NCBI GenBank assembly: GCA_028829895.1
Contig: CM054179.1
Coordinates: 96,158,875-96,222,874 of the forward strand
Direction of reading: 5' to 3'
DNA from: Sinotaia quadrata
Taxonomy: Eukaryota; Mollusca; Gastropoda; Architaenioglossa; Viviparidae
Length of the DNA stretch: 64,000 bases
This document shows positions 35,451 through 47,756 of this stretch, piece by piece. The translations under genes were made by a program, and so were the position numbers. Within the stretch, counting starts at the first letter, position 1. Each line of letters opens with the position of its first letter. The notes beneath the pieces are model-generated. The model had not been told where the DNA came from. It worked only from the letters and a program-made list of their open reading frames with translations, and searched no databases.

Positions 35451-35452
<2 letters not shown>
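34611..35452. other. Non-coding; 36-bp duplication at 34952-35021
   Basis: GAGCTCTGAATTACCACCCC plus TGCACAAAACCAAC occurs twice in tandem. An open frame (34901-35299, 132 codons) spans it and continues as varied sequence (RRIPKGRITRQGSQHKDRFR), but I recognise no family and see no splice evidence. GTTATCTCCCTT (34759-34770) is another AAGGGAGATAAC motif. Confidence 0.4.

Positions 35453-35518
<66 letters not shown>
35453..35518. repeat. (GT)n microsatellite, 66 bp
   Basis: A pure GT dinucleotide tract. Confidence 0.98.
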
Positions 35519-35521
<3 letters not shown>

Positions 35522-36224
35522 GGTGTGCGACTGATGATGAGAGGGTGGATGTGTGAATGGGTTTGATATAGAGCCGCCAAGCGGAAAGGAATTTGATCGA
35601 ATGAACATCTGTCTTGTTTGTGTTGTGTATATGCACTTGCAAAAGGTATTATAAATATCTGATCACTCGAATTCGCACCTGTCTCAACAAGCTGACCTCA
35701 CTCTGTCATGTGTATTATAAATAGTTGACGTCACTCTAATCCGCACCGGCCGTTAAAAGCCGACCTCAGTTTGTCGTGTGGACCGCAGACCTGGATTTTG
35801 ATATCTATATTCTCTCAGCTTTATCGTACATATGCAATTGATCAGACTTCATCTTGAAATCTCGCGATCAGAGCTGTCAGTCCCATAGAAATCCGCACCT
35901 ACCCCCCCCCCCACTCAGTCCTGCAGACATCAGTCTATCTAATCAAAGCAAGACGTATTGTATGTAATACATTCGCATCAAATCAAGGAGATATCCGCAC
36001 AAGGTATATTCTAAATAGCGACATCGTGTTGCCGCTCGATGATACAATTGTTCTTATTGGCAGAACACAGCTGGTCGTAACTACCGTCAAGGGAACTTGT
36101 TTGTAATACCCATACAGGTAATGTTCGTGTGTGCTCCAGTCATTAGTTATACTGTCGTCATCAAGGTCGTTTTGTAGGCATCGTCACACGAGACGCGTGT
36201 CATAATTAAAGCAGTCGTGTGTGT
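35519..36224. other. Non-coding, no gene seen
   Basis: Unique sequence with weak internal similarity (GACCTCA..TGTCxTGTG..TATAAATA) near 35690-35790. Confidence 0.4.
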
Positions 36225-36510
36225 TCTTATAGACATAACTACCTGCATCAAGGTAGTTTTATAGTAGAGCGAGTCCATATAGACACAACTGTCTTCATTA
36301 AGGCAATTTTGTAGTTGAGAGTGTTCATGGAGACATAATTGTCTACACTCTACAGCAAGGTTGTTTTGTAGTAGTGTTCATATAGACATTAAAGTTTTCA
36401 TAAAGACATATCAAGGTAATTTTGTAGTTGAGAGAGTTCACATAGACATAACATTCTTCATCAAGGTAATGTTTTAGTTGATTGTTCACATAGACATAAC
36501 TCTAGGCAGT
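36225..36510. repeat. Degenerate minisatellite, ~50-60 bp, ~5 copies
   Basis: Diverged units share CATAGACATAACT, TCATCAAGGTAATTTTGTAG and TTGAGAGxGTTCA. Confidence 0.82.
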
Positions 36511-38560
36511 TTGGTGGACATTCTCCACTGAGATATGATAGTGCCGAGGTACTGCTGTCGATCAGATAAGTTCTGCAGACATTATCGCACGAGGCCTGTG
36601 TCGTAATGCAACGAGGACACGCTAGCTTGTGGATACTTAATTAGTCTCTGGTCACCTAACCTGTTTTCCACTCATCAATTTGCATTTAGCTGTTTATGTA
36701 TAACACAATCCCTTTCAGCCTTGAGATATTTTGATAAAAGGCATACTTTGCGCCCGCGCATACTCTAACACAAACAGACACACATACTCACACACAGACG
36801 CACACGCACGCACGCACGCACACACAAATACAAATAAACATAACATACTTTCACGTAGACACAGAATCTCTCAAGCACGTTTCCTTTATATTCAAACTTT
36901 AAATTAACCTTTATATTCAAACTTTATTTGAACTATCAGCCTGCAGTTCCTAATGGTTTTCACGACTAACCGTGAGTGTTAACAGTTCGGACAGTGTCAG
37001 AAGACTTTCTTTTTTTTGATAAGCACAGTACTCCAAAGCACACACACTGAGTTCGATTCTATGCCACGCGGCCCTGAAGAAGGTTCGTTGATTTCGCAAG
37101 CCTCGATTGTATTACATTATCGTTTGTTTATTTAATTTGTGTGCATGTTGTTGAGAGGGCGTGTCATGGTCTAAAATCTACCAAATAACTATGATCAGGA
37201 TGAGTATGTTTCTAGTTTGTCTCAATGCGCATGCTGAGTGGAGATTTCCCCTGCAGATGATTGGGAGGGGAGGTAACCGAGAGCCAGTAGTCTAATTTAA
37301 GTCTGCCTAACTCTGAGGAATCTACCAAGAACCGAAAACATCGTCAAGATGAAAAGTTCTAACGCAATCCCTGTGGGCGCTTTGATAGCGGAACTACTAC
37401 AACTACAAATGACCAAAGACAAACAAGCAGACGTTTTATTACGCGGAATCCTATAGCACATGAAATACATTTATCGTCCCATCCGATGCAGAAACACAGA
37501 GACCTACCGACCTAAGCAAGAGAGCAATTTGGACTCTTGCATTTGGTTTGGCACTTACAGGAGAAACATGGAGAAGTAAATTAAATTTAGTCAATTCTGA
37601 GAAGTGTGGAGTCATACAGTACTTAGATATTCATGCTAACGTCAAGGTCACTGAGGGCCAGACGTGGCCAGCGGCGGTCGATCGCAAGCAACAATAAATA
37701 ATTAATATAGATAACAGAATGATGGAGTAATCGTCATTTTAATCAGACTTCGATCGAGTCGATGCGACGTTAGAAAATTGTCAGTAATCTCTTTGCACGT
37801 AAAGTTTGTTTCTTTTTCTTGGGACATTCAGTTTTTGTGCAGCATGATATCTCAGTGATTTCCCTTTGGATAAACATCGATTGTTCGGAAATTTTATTTT
37901 TTTTTTAATAATAATTTCACATGTCCTTTGATATGCAGTTCCTATGGGTATATATTATATTAATAAATTTTAACAGATAATACAGTATTATAATGTTTTA
38001 GCATTGTTTTCTGGTTGTGGGTTGGATTATTTCTTTAGGAGGTTTGCTCTTCGTTGCGTTTTTGAAGGCACAGAGATATCAGAGAACCATTTTAGAATTT
38101 ATTGTCTGCAAATAAATTACTTGCCAAACAATTCACACATTCCAAGAAGCAAACCCGAAGTTTAAAGTTCTAAAACAATATTTCACAATATCTCATGATA
38201 TCTCACAATTTCTCACAATATCTCGTGATATCATCTCGATGTTTCTGAGCAGAAACTATGATCGAGAGCTGCATTCACTAAGTTATTTCGTGAAGAGCTC
38301 CCTCCCATTCCCCACCAACCTCTTCGCAAATTAGATAAACATAGAAGGGTTAGATCATGCATATGTGACCTAATGATTCGTATACTAAAATGTAATATAT
38401 AAAATATGTAAAATATATACTAAATTGGAGGTCAATGCCCTCAAGAATAAACTTAACATTACAAACATACAATGCGTTAAGATTAGGATTAAGGTCTGGA
38501 TGAACGTTAGGGTAAGAGTCATTACGGTTAGAGTTCGCTAACATTTTATTTTATTGTCTT
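36511..38560. other. Non-coding, no gene seen; AC/ACGC patch at 36765-36835
   Basis: Contains an AC/ACGC-rich patch, a short duplication TTTATATTCAAACTTTA (about 36885 and 36911), and clustered CACAATATCTC(A/G)TGATATC words near 38185-38240. No exon is recognised in 2 kb. Confidence 0.4.
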
Positions 38561-39535
38561 TGTCACGTGTCCGGTTATGTTTAACGACCCTGTCACCATA
38601 TTAGATTTCCCAAATATCAATATTGGTTACCTTCAAATATCAATATTGGTTAACTTCTAATATTAGCGACAGCCAGATGGCCTGTGTATCTTCCACGAAT
38701 ATGTCAAGGATTCGGGCTGTTATTCTACGACACACTGACAGATAAATCAACTGACGTACCCAAGCTAATAATATTATATCCCCTTTTATTTATTAGTTAA
38801 GATTATGATTCTATTTTCTGGTTCCTGCCCCCATACTATCTTTCATAGTTGATATTACAACAAATTATGTAACATAGGTGAAGATAACAATAAAATTTTA
38901 ATAACAACCTTGTAATAAAAGGACTTTAATTGGTTCGTGGAAATTTTGAGAGTTCGTCTATCCCGCCCTGCCTGATTGCACTTAGCTAAAGTCTCACAAA
39001 GACCTGCAGCTGCTCACTCTGCTCTAACAGTAGTGACGTCACATTGCAGTTGTCTTCCAAAATGGCCACCTCGTAATCAGATAGATACTCTAGGCGTCAT
39101 CCTCAGAGATTCCTACGTCAGTCATAGTTTAGGCTCAGGACCAGCACTCTCGTAATTTGTGCATGGTCAAACAAATGCCAGTAATCTGCCCGTGGTCAGT
39201 GGGTGTGGTGGAAATGTGCATCTGAGGGATTTAATTCATTGACGAGTATATATGAATGGACTCTAGGTCAGCTAGCAGATTTTACTACGTCATGTTACAG
39301 AACGTGAATGACTAAATATGGGTGTCTCGTATCCGGTTAATGGTTCCCCACCCCTGCCATTCTCCTTTATCTCTCCATGTCCTTCACCTTTTTGAGTGAC
39401 CCACAACAACTATTGCACCACCAGTTTGCAAATGTGGCTAGCGGTACTATATTTCTCATATTTAATAAAGGGTTATTCAATTAAATATAGAAAAATGTTA
39501 GAGAATTGGCATAATTTGCCTAGGCCCCTCTGACA
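38561..39535. mobile_element. Dispersed repeat, copy A (long form)
   Basis: The left module (38561-38683) begins TGTCACGTGTCCGGTTATGT and contains ATATCAATATTGGTTAAC and TTCTAATATTAG. The right module (39377-39535) contains AACTATTGCACCA, CTAGCGGTA, TTCTCA, TTGGCATAATTTGC and ends near TGACA. Both modules recur, adjacent and in the same order, at 49129-49407. Between them here are about 700 bp (38684-39376) absent from copy B. No reading frame was recognised. The family is unknown; a non-autonomous transposon is a reasonable guess. Confidence 0.7.
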
Positions 39536-41030
39536 GTCATAATGAGTAAAATGTCATTTTTACAATTTTAGTAAATGTGAACAAATAGTTATCAACTTGA
39601 AGGGTGTGAGTGGAACTGTTTCTGTTAACTCTGTAATTCTTACTGCTCAGTTGAGATGGTAGAGTATCAGAGCCACTCTGTCTCAACTTGACCATGAGGA
39701 CATATCAGCCTAGAGGGCAAACTATTTTACAGCTCTGACCTATGACAGACCAGCATGCGATGAAATACTATGGGAGAAGCAATTATTACAAACAAATCAT
39801 TTTCTCCATTCAATTGCCAATTTAACATACAAATGTAGGAGAGGCAGTAGCTTGAAATTAACATTTTTGCTGCTATTTTTATTCCATATTCTTTTTAGTG
39901 TTATTGCTATTATAGTTTACATTACATCGTTATCATCTTTACTTTCATCACTAAAGGTCTTTACCTTTCCATGTAAACATTATTGCAGTTATTTCCTTAT
40001 CAGTCAACATTGCTATCTTTATCACCATTATCTAATACAGTGTATTCACTTACTTTTCGCTTTAAGCTGACGACATCAAAGATAGCTAGAATAAAGATTG
40101 TATTAAAGACCCTATTCGCCCTCAATCACACATCCTTATGATACCGCCAGTCACTCGAGAAAAAAGGTTCCACAAACGATTCCAGAATGTAGGGTGGACA
40201 AAAAAAAGAACCAAACCCAAACCATACTGCACTTGCCGAAGGAGTGTGCAAGCGCTGTGACAGACAGTGATAGCCTGCCTCTGAAGACAGCAAAGACCGG
40301 CCACCTCTGGTCGCCCGCAAGGCACAACCTTCTGTCATGCCCTTGAAAGACGGTGACATCTTGTAGAAATGGTGTCTGCATATGGCTGCATTCTTCCGGT
40401 TCATCTAATTTAAGAAACCGTCAATGGTCCGTCATTCACATGGTCACCCGTAGAGTGCACGCCGTTCAAAACGAAGAAAGGGGACGACACTGTGTTGAAA
40501 GAGACAATGGCGGGTGGAGTGGAGAGGGGAGGGTGGTTGGGTGAGCTGCATTCGTTTGGGTGGCGAGATTCCGCCTGCGCTACGATACAGGAGGGAAGGG
40601 AAGTAAACATAAAGAAAGAAAGATGGAGAAGATTCATTGACGGTATATATGGCAGGGAAGGGAGATAATGTAAAGAATGTACGATAAAGAAGAGTAATTT
40701 GAAGGTGTATGCGGGAGGGCAGATACTGTAAAGAATATGAGACGGAGGAGAGCCGTTGTAGGTGCAAGAATAAGAGAGGGGTTGACTTTAAATGAACAAA
40801 ATAAGGGGAGAAAATTGTTAAATGGTTCAGAATGTGGAGAACGGGGTGACATTAGATAGACAGTTGATAAGTATAGAAATTCAAAAGATGAGAAGAAATG
40901 TGCACCTCTTTTAATCTTCTTCACGCAATGTAATTGTTTCAAACAATTTTAATGGATATACAGTAGGGGAAAGCATCAGAATTGAATTACCTCTCCTGGA
41001 TACAGGTGTGTGAATACATATAGGTAGATA
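39536..41030. other. Non-coding, no gene seen
   Basis: Purine-rich on the plus strand from about 40480 to 40930. GAAGGGAGATAATG (40657-40670) is a recurrent-motif copy. Overlapping minus-strand frames of 67-107 codons at 40122-40942 are partly Ser/Pro-rich through composition and have no known domain. Confidence 0.4.
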
Positions 41031-41340
41031 CATCAGGGTGGGAATTAATGTAGTGAATACATCGGTGTGGGAATTAATTTAGTGAAACATCGATGTGGGA
41101 ATTAATGTAGTGAATACATCGGGGTGGGAATTAATTTAGTGAATACATCGGGGTGGGAAATAATTTAGTGAATACATCGGGTGGGAATTAATTTAGTGAA
41201 TACATCGGGGTGGGAATTAATTTAGTGAATACATCGGGGTGGGAATTAATTTAGTGAATACATCGGGGTGGAATTAATTTAATAAATGTGTCAGTGTTGA
41301 AATTAATTTAGTGAATTCATCAGGGTGGGAATTAATATGG
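41031..41340. repeat. Minisatellite, 27-29 bp monomer, 11 copies
   Basis: Units of CATCGGGGTGGGAATTAATT plus TAGTGAATA. Length differences lie in the G-run (GGTGTGG, GGGGTGGG, GGGTGGG). Confidence 0.95.
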
Positions 41341-41854
41341 ACTATACACTGGCGGGGTTGGGATGGAGTTTGAATTAATGTTGTGGATAGATGAAAGTGA
41401 TAAGTAATCGTGGTGGATACGAGAAGTCTGAATACAGTTTGACGATACTTCAGGGTGGAATTAGTTTGGTGTATACATCGGGGCAGGGAATAATCTGGTC
41501 AATACATGAGCATCAATTATTTTTTTATATTATCATTTTTTTCGAGTGCTAATGAATCACATACATACTAAGGCATGTGCGAGCGTTCTCTCCCTTTGTT
41601 GTAGAGGTGGACTTCAAAATAAGAAGGCAGGGTGTATAGATGGTTGTGAAGAGAGTGTTACAAAGAAACACGTACACACGGACGGCTTTGACATGTACCG
41701 AGGGATCGTGTTGCTAGAGACTGATTGACTTTTAAATTTTTTCGGTGCCCGCTGTAAGACCGACAGTCTTAGAATTTAGAAGTGACCACGACAGTCTTAG
41801 TGCGTTCTCTCCAATGACCTACTTCTTGGAAAGAAGAACAAACATCCTACATCC
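41341..41854. other. Non-coding, no gene seen
   Basis: Decayed relatives of the preceding monomer (ATACATCGGGG at about 41474) continue briefly. The rest is unique. Confidence 0.4.
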
Positions 41855-42350
41855 TGTCTTTGGCTGACATCATAATTTCTTATTTCCTGACTGACGCATA
41901 CTGTCTTACTTCCTGTCTTTATCTAAAGTCATAACATCTTACTTCAAAGGCAGAAAGTAAGAAGTTATGACTTTAGATACAGACTTAAAGTCATAACGTC
42001 TTACCTCCTGTCTTTGTTTGACGTTGTAACTTCTTATTTCCTGCCTTTGACGTCATAACTTCTTATTTCCTGTCTTTATCTGACGTCATAACTTCTTATT
42101 TCTTTCTTTGTCTGACTTTGTAACGCCTTACTTTCTGTCTTTATCTGACGTCATAATGTCTTACTTCCTGAATCATTAATGATTTACTTCCTGATTTTTC
42201 TGGCATTATAATGTTTTATTTCCTATTCTTATCTGACGTCATGAAAACTTAATCCTGACTGTCTGATGTCATAACTTCTTACTTCATGACTTTGTCTGAC
42301 TTTATATATCATCTTACTTCCTGACTGTGTCTGATGTTATAATGTCTTCT
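41855..42350. repeat. Minisatellite, ~34-36 bp monomer, ~13 copies, one inverted
   Basis: Units of GACGTCATAACTTCTTACTT plus CCTGTCTTTGTCT. Copies differ by several substitutions and small deletions. One monomer (about 41948-41978) is in reverse orientation. Confidence 0.9.
41921..41978. repeat. Inverted repeat, 24 bp arms, 10 nt loop
   Basis: Left arm 41921-41944 (ATCTAAAGTCATAAC..TTACTT) pairs with right arm 41955-41978 (AAGTAAGAAGTTATG..TTAGAT) with a single mismatched pair. The loop is CAAAGGCAGA. Pairing weakens but continues a few bases outward. It arises because one array monomer is inverted. Confidence 0.93.
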
Positions 42351-42580
42351 TTTGGATTCCACAACTCTTTATCTTACACTCTGGCATAACTATGTCGCTT
42401 TCTAAAAGCACATGTCTGAGAGTTGTCTCCAATTCCCCGTAAGAATATTTTTTTAGATCAAGCTAATTACGCCTAAATTTTCATGTAAAGACACATACAA
42501 AGCACATACACGCACAAACACATACTGACTCCCCCCCAAAAAAAAAAAAAACAACAAACAAACAACCCCAGATGATACGT

Positions 42581-42581
<1 letters not shown>
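42351..42581. other. Non-coding, no gene seen
   Basis: Includes a C9A14-like junction near 42531-42551. Confidence 0.4.

Positions 42582-42659
<78 letters not shown>
42582..42659. repeat. (CA)n microsatellite, 78 bp
   Basis: A CA tract with a single interruption (ACAAAC) near the right end. Confidence 0.98.
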
Positions 42660-43760
42660 TTCTCACAGACATGCACAACTCTAAACACACTGACCTCATT
42701 CCAAATGTATGATACGGTGTAATAAAATAAGTGGGGGAATCTTCGGGTTTTTCTATTTTATACTTTACTATTAAAATCACACTCCACTCTCATAGGACAA
42801 GCAGCGAAGCTCTCGAACTTAGTCTTAGGATGGTTTCTGTGTCTTTCGAATGCCCAAGGACATTAAAAAAAAAAAAGAGAGAGCAGCAAGATTTATGCAC
42901 CAGGGCAGGTCCGGGAATCTTTCTCCTATGCAAAACAACCAGACATTTTCGTGGAGTATTTTTTTCTAGCCCTGGTGTATTAGCGTCAGACACTTGTAGG
43001 GCTCTGTGTTCCTGAGTTAGTCGTCACGTGGTTTTACTCACACGATTTAGAGATGTCGAGGACAGCCTCTTCTGCATCTCTTCTGAAAAGTAATATTCTG
43101 TTTGTCTTGGCAGAGACCGCCGAGCGCTTGGAGTAGGGCGGGCATTCTTCCCGGGTGGACTTGCAAAGAAGCTTGACGATTGTCTGCCCATAACTTAAAG
43201 ATTTATCAGTCCTTGTTCTGTGCATGTAGTAGAGACATTGATTTATTATCCAGCCCCCCACCCAAAACACCTTAAAAATGTCTTTATCAAAATGATTCTA
43301 CAAGAGAGAGAACACATTTTACTAAATTTATCTATTTTCAAAAACTCGTTTCTTAAGCTATTCCTTCATGTCTTTAAGATATCGTTGCGGCTTTTATTAC
43401 AGCGTCTCAGGCAGCAAATACAGCAGTTATAAATGTATCTTAAGACCTCGATATTAGATTTTCTTGGGGGTTTTTTTGCATTGTGAAAAAGATTTCTACA
43501 ACGGATCAAAAGAAACTATACAAACTATTTTATACCCTTCCCTTTCTTCCCCACCCACCCCCTCTTCACGTGCAACCACGTTAAAACATCCCATGTGCAA
43601 GAGATTTTAACTGGTAGTGAACTTTCACTTCAGTGAACTTTGAGATTAACATAGAGTGAAGTGTAGGAAATGGAATAATTTTTATTTTATATATTTTTTT
43701 CTAACTTACCATTTTCCATGACAAGTCAAACGCAGCACATTTGTTTAGAGTGCTTTCTGA
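42660..43760. other. Non-coding, no gene seen
   Basis: Unique sequence. Short frames on both strands at 42731-43015 and 43034-43270 have no recognisable motif. Confidence 0.4.
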
Positions 43761-44105
43761 GTGTGTACAGAATATTAACTACTCGATTACACACACCAAT
43801 GTGTGTACAACATATTAACTACTCGATTACACACAGCAATCTGTGTACAACATATTAACTACTCGATTACACACAGCAATCTGTGTACAACATATTAACT
43901 ACTCGATTACACACAGCAATCTGTGTACAGAATATTAACTACTCGATTACACACACCAATCTGTGTACAGAATATTAACTACTCGATTACACACACCAAT
44001 CTGTGTACAGAATATTAACTACTCGATTACACACACCAATGTGTGTACAGAATATTAACTACTCGATTACACACACCAATGTGTGTACAGAATATTAACT
44101 ACTCA
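43761..44105. repeat. Minisatellite, 40 bp monomer with hairpin, ~8.6 copies
   Basis: GTGTGTACA or CTGTGTACA starts every 40 bp from 43761. Each unit continues with ATATTAACTACTCGATTACA and CACA(C/G)CAAT. Where adjacent variants allow, the junction forms TACACAC-6nt-GTGTGTA, a perfect 7-bp inverted repeat. Two variants (GAAT/CCAAT and ACAT/GCAAT) occur in blocks. Confidence 0.96.
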
Positions 44106-44931
44106 CCTATCATAGTTGGAGTAAGTAAGACTATAATGCTATTAAACATCGCCTTGTTCAAATTATAGTATTGTCCTAATTTAGAACGCCATTTCCCGAA
44201 TAATTACTTAGAATAAAGTCTGGTTAACAAACCTAGCAATAGACTCTTTGAGGACACTAATGCGGGACCTTGAAACACAATTAAATTTTTTCAGAAAATT
44301 GTAAACAGAACCATTTTGACTGGACAATGAGGTCAAGGTGGAATAATTAAGTTAGAGCTGGCAGCATAACATGACCTAAAACATTATTTTTAAGCCAGAC
44401 AACCAGTTTATCGATGACCTTGGTGCTGCATCAAAGGGAATGCATGGAGACTGCATGGAGACTGCATGGAGACCTTGAAAAATGTTTCGCACAAATCGAG
44501 ATTTGCTAACTTCATGATCACATCATTTACAAAATGGCGGATAATTAATTTCGTTGTAAGCAGTTATGATATTTTGTAAATTACATAATTGCCCTGTAAT
44601 TCGCCATAATTCAAATGTCATACATACATCTCATTGACAGTGAACCACGAATACTCTTTTGTGTAAAAAAATATTTTAAGGGAAAGAACAAATTAATTAT
44701 TAATATGATGTTAGTGTGCAAAAGTGCTTATTCTTTCATTCACAAAGCTTTGCAATGTACATTAATACAAGATTTAACGTACACACAAACATTCAGTCTC
44801 TTGCTTTTATTTGCTTGTAATGTTAGACTACAAATCCGGTCAACTAATCACATTTCTCATGTATCTGTAAATATGTTTTGTACACATTTATGAAAGGGAC
44901 GTCATTCGTATTTTAAAGTCATCACATGAGT
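44106..44931. other. Non-coding, no gene seen
   Basis: A small triplication GGAGACTGCAT (about 44445-44475) is the only repeat. The 92-codon frame at 44615-44893 has no known domain. Confidence 0.4.
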
Positions 44932-45064
44932 CTTCGAAATCCGAGAGTATTTCATGATGAAAAGTCTACTGGGGCTTCGAAATCCGAGAGTATTTCATGA
45001 TGAAAAGTCTACTGGGGCTTCGAAATCCGAGAGTATTTCATGATGAAAAGTCTACTGGGGCTTC
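44932..45064. repeat. Minisatellite, 43 bp monomer, 3 copies
   Basis: Three identical or nearly identical units of CTTCGAAATCCGAGAGTATT plus TCATGATGAAAAGTCTACTG. The monomer contains TTTCAT-G-ATGAAA. The copies look recent. Confidence 0.95.
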
Positions 45065-45723
45065 TGTGAGGAATGAAGCCAACGAATTGTTCGGAGGGTA
45101 CGGAGGGGGTGGGGGAGATATTATTTTAAAATAATATAAAACCACAATTTAGGATCAAATTGTAATTTCTCTATTAGTTAACTGTTCACGTTAAGCATGC
45201 ACACTTGTGCATAATATTATTTTACAATTATTTTCGTCAACCCGTATTTGAAAAAAAAAGTCTTTGCTTCAATGTTTTGTATTACATTCGTATTTCTGTG
45301 GGTTTCGCGCACAAGTGAGCAACAGCGAGAGTGGGGAAATCGCGAACTCAGCAATTCCTCCTTTGGAGGGGTGGATTTCATTTGTTCTAAATATAGCTGC
45401 ATAATGTGCATAGCTATATGGATGAATGATTAGTAATGAATAGCCGACTTCTTAAAGGGTCGAGTCGTTCAAAAACAACAAGCAATTTTGAAAACATTGA
45501 TCAAACGAATGCCATTTTATGGAAATAGCTCATCGAGTTTTAATGTGGTGTGTGAAAATGAATAGAGTTTATGGCAGAAAATCTTTGTTAAGTGTCAGGA
45601 AAATCACTGATCGTAATTTGATGACGCTAAAATAATGATCGGTTGTATCCCCTGATTGGCTTTCATCTTTATGAAGTGTTTACACCTGTTTCATTTAGCG
45701 CATTTTTCAATCTCTGATTTTAG
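45065..45723. other. Non-coding, no gene seen
   Basis: Unique sequence with a G-rich patch near 45095-45115. Confidence 0.4.
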
Positions 45724-46160
45724 CATTTCATTCTTTTTTTTTTTTTTTTGCTTTATCAAGAGATTTGGCCTGTCTAGCATTTCATTCTTTTTTTTTTTTT
45801 TTTTTTGCTTTATCAAGAGATTTGGCCTGTCTAGCATTTCATTCTTTATTTGCTTTATCAAGAGATTCGGTCTGTCTAGCATTTCATTCTTTATTTGGTT
45901 TATCAAGAGATTTTGTCTGTCTATCATTTCATTCTTTTTTTTTTTTTTTTTGCTTTATCAAGAGATTCGGTCTGTCTAGCATTTCATTCTTTTTTTGCTT
46001 TATCAAGAGATTTGGTCTGTCTAGCATTTCATTCTTTTTTTGCTTTATCAAGAGATGTGGTCTGTCTAGCATTTCATTCTTTTTTTTGCTTTATCAAGAG
46101 ATTCGGTCTGTCTAGCATTTCATTCTTTTTTTGCTTTATCAAGAGATTTGGTCTGTCTCT
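45724..46160. repeat. Minisatellite with internal poly-T, ~44-58 bp, 9 copies
   Basis: Units of CATTTCATTC-(T)n-GCTTTATCAAGAGATT plus (C/T)GG(T/C)CTGTCTAG. The T-run varies from interrupted (TTTATTTG) to about 18, so unit length differences come almost entirely from a microsatellite nested in the minisatellite. Confidence 0.95.
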
Positions 46161-46244
46161 ATGCCCACTTAAACTTCATACTGAGTTTTACATCAATATT
46201 ATGCTACCATATCAAACAGATATTTATTTCAAGAACTTCAGTGC

Positions 46245-46530
46245 TCCTTCTTGATGTTCACTTCAATACTGTTACAGTATTAAATGATTCTGATGTTCGC
46301 TTAAGAATATTTACGTTATTATACGGTTTTGATGTTCATTTCAACATTTTTACATTTTAAATAGTTCTGATGTTCACTTAAGAATCTTTAGGTTATTAAA
46401 CGGTTCTGATGTTTACTTCAACATTATTACATATTAAATGGAACTGGTGTTCACTTCAACATTTTTACATGTTATATGGATCTGGTGTTCAATTCAACAA
46501 TGTTACATTAAATGGTTCGATATGACCTCA
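46245..46530. repeat. Degenerate minisatellite, ~38-44 bp, ~7 copies
   Basis: Diverged units of TTCTGATGTTCACTTCAACA plus TTxTTACATxTTAAATGG. The array fades toward 46600. Confidence 0.82.
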
Positions 46531-46969
46531 AGCCTTATTAATAATTCACCCAGTTGTTCAAGTGTTCACTTTAATACTACGTTGCCTTATCAAATTGTTC
46601 AGTTTGGTCTCAAGCCATTTAATGTTGCTATTTACATTGCAATAGTATTGTACATTAACAAATGCTTCCAAATGACATCACACTTTTGTATTAATTCAAC
46701 CAGGATTTTAATTTAATTTTCAATTGTCTTCTAAACTGATTTAACCCTTTGGCACTCCACGATTTTCGTAGCAATGTTCATACATATCAAATGGTTCCCA
46801 CTGACCTCAAGGTCTTGTAATAATTATCCCAGGATTTTAATTTAAAATTAGAATGTCTTTGCAAATGGGTCAATATCTCTCTTAACAGTTTCTATCCACT
46901 TCAAGGTAAATGTGTCTTTGGCATGGAGCTTTATCAAACTGTATGCAGCAAATTACTTCGTTTCCGTAA
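46531..46969. other. Non-coding, no gene seen
   Basis: AT-rich, with faint similarity between CAGGATTTTAATTTAA at about 46699 and 46831. Confidence 0.4.
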
Positions 46970-47690
46970 ATGTGACAGGTCTGTGTTGACAAGTTTAAAA
47001 TGATCTCATGCCAGTTAAATTCTTTACAGTAATTCTGACCTTGTGCTGTGTGTTGACTAGTTTAATAAGATCTCAAACCACTTAATTCTTCACTGTTGCT
47101 GCGACTTCAGTGTGGTATTTACTAGTTTAGTAAAGTGTCAAGCCAGTTAATTCTTCTCAGTAAACTTATAGCTGTGTTTACCAGTCTAGTAAGTCCCAAG
47201 CTAGTTAGTTCTTCACAGTCAAGTGTGACTTAGTGCTGTGCTTACCAGTTTAGTAAGGTCCCAAGCTGTAAATTTGTCTTATAGTTGTGTTTACCAGTTT
47301 AGTAAGTCCCAAGCTAGTTAGTTCTTCACAGTCAAGTGTGACTTAGTGCTGTGCTTACCAGTTTAGTAAGGTCCCAAGCTGTAAATGTGTCTTATAGCTG
47401 TGTTTGCCAGTTTAGTAAGTCCCAAGCTAGTTAGTTCTTCACAGTCAAGTGTGCCTTAGTGCTGTGCTTACCAGTTTAGTAAGGTCCCAAGCAGTAAATT
47501 TGTCTTATAGCTGTGTTTGCCAGTTTAGTAAGGTCCCAATCCAGTGAATTCTTCTCGGTAAATATGCCATAGTGCTGTGTTTACCAGTTAAGTAATATAC
47601 CAAGCGAATTAATTCTTCACAGTAATTTTTTTAAGTGTTGTGTTACTAATTTAGTTAGGTGCTTATCTAGTTAATGACTATAGTAATTGC
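46970..47690. repeat. Minisatellite, ~55-60 bp monomer with ~114 bp higher-order unit
   Basis: Units contain GTGTTTACCAGTTTAGTAAG, TCCCAAGC, AGTTxxTTCTTCACAGT. From about 47170 to 47530 the array is a dimer: one half carries CAAGTGTGACTTAGTGCTGT, the other TGTAAATxTGTCTTATAG, repeated about three times. The outer copies are diverged monomers. Confidence 0.92.
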
Positions 47691-47756
47691 CATATCTACA
47701 CTTGGTATCATCACTTTAGTAATTGTCATATCAAATGTTAATCATTTTCTGCGCAA

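Noticed and set aside
40122..40942. Overlapping minus-strand frames of 67-107 codons
   Set aside because: They are mutually overlapping in several frames, Ser/Pro-rich from a purine-rich plus strand, and carry no known domain.
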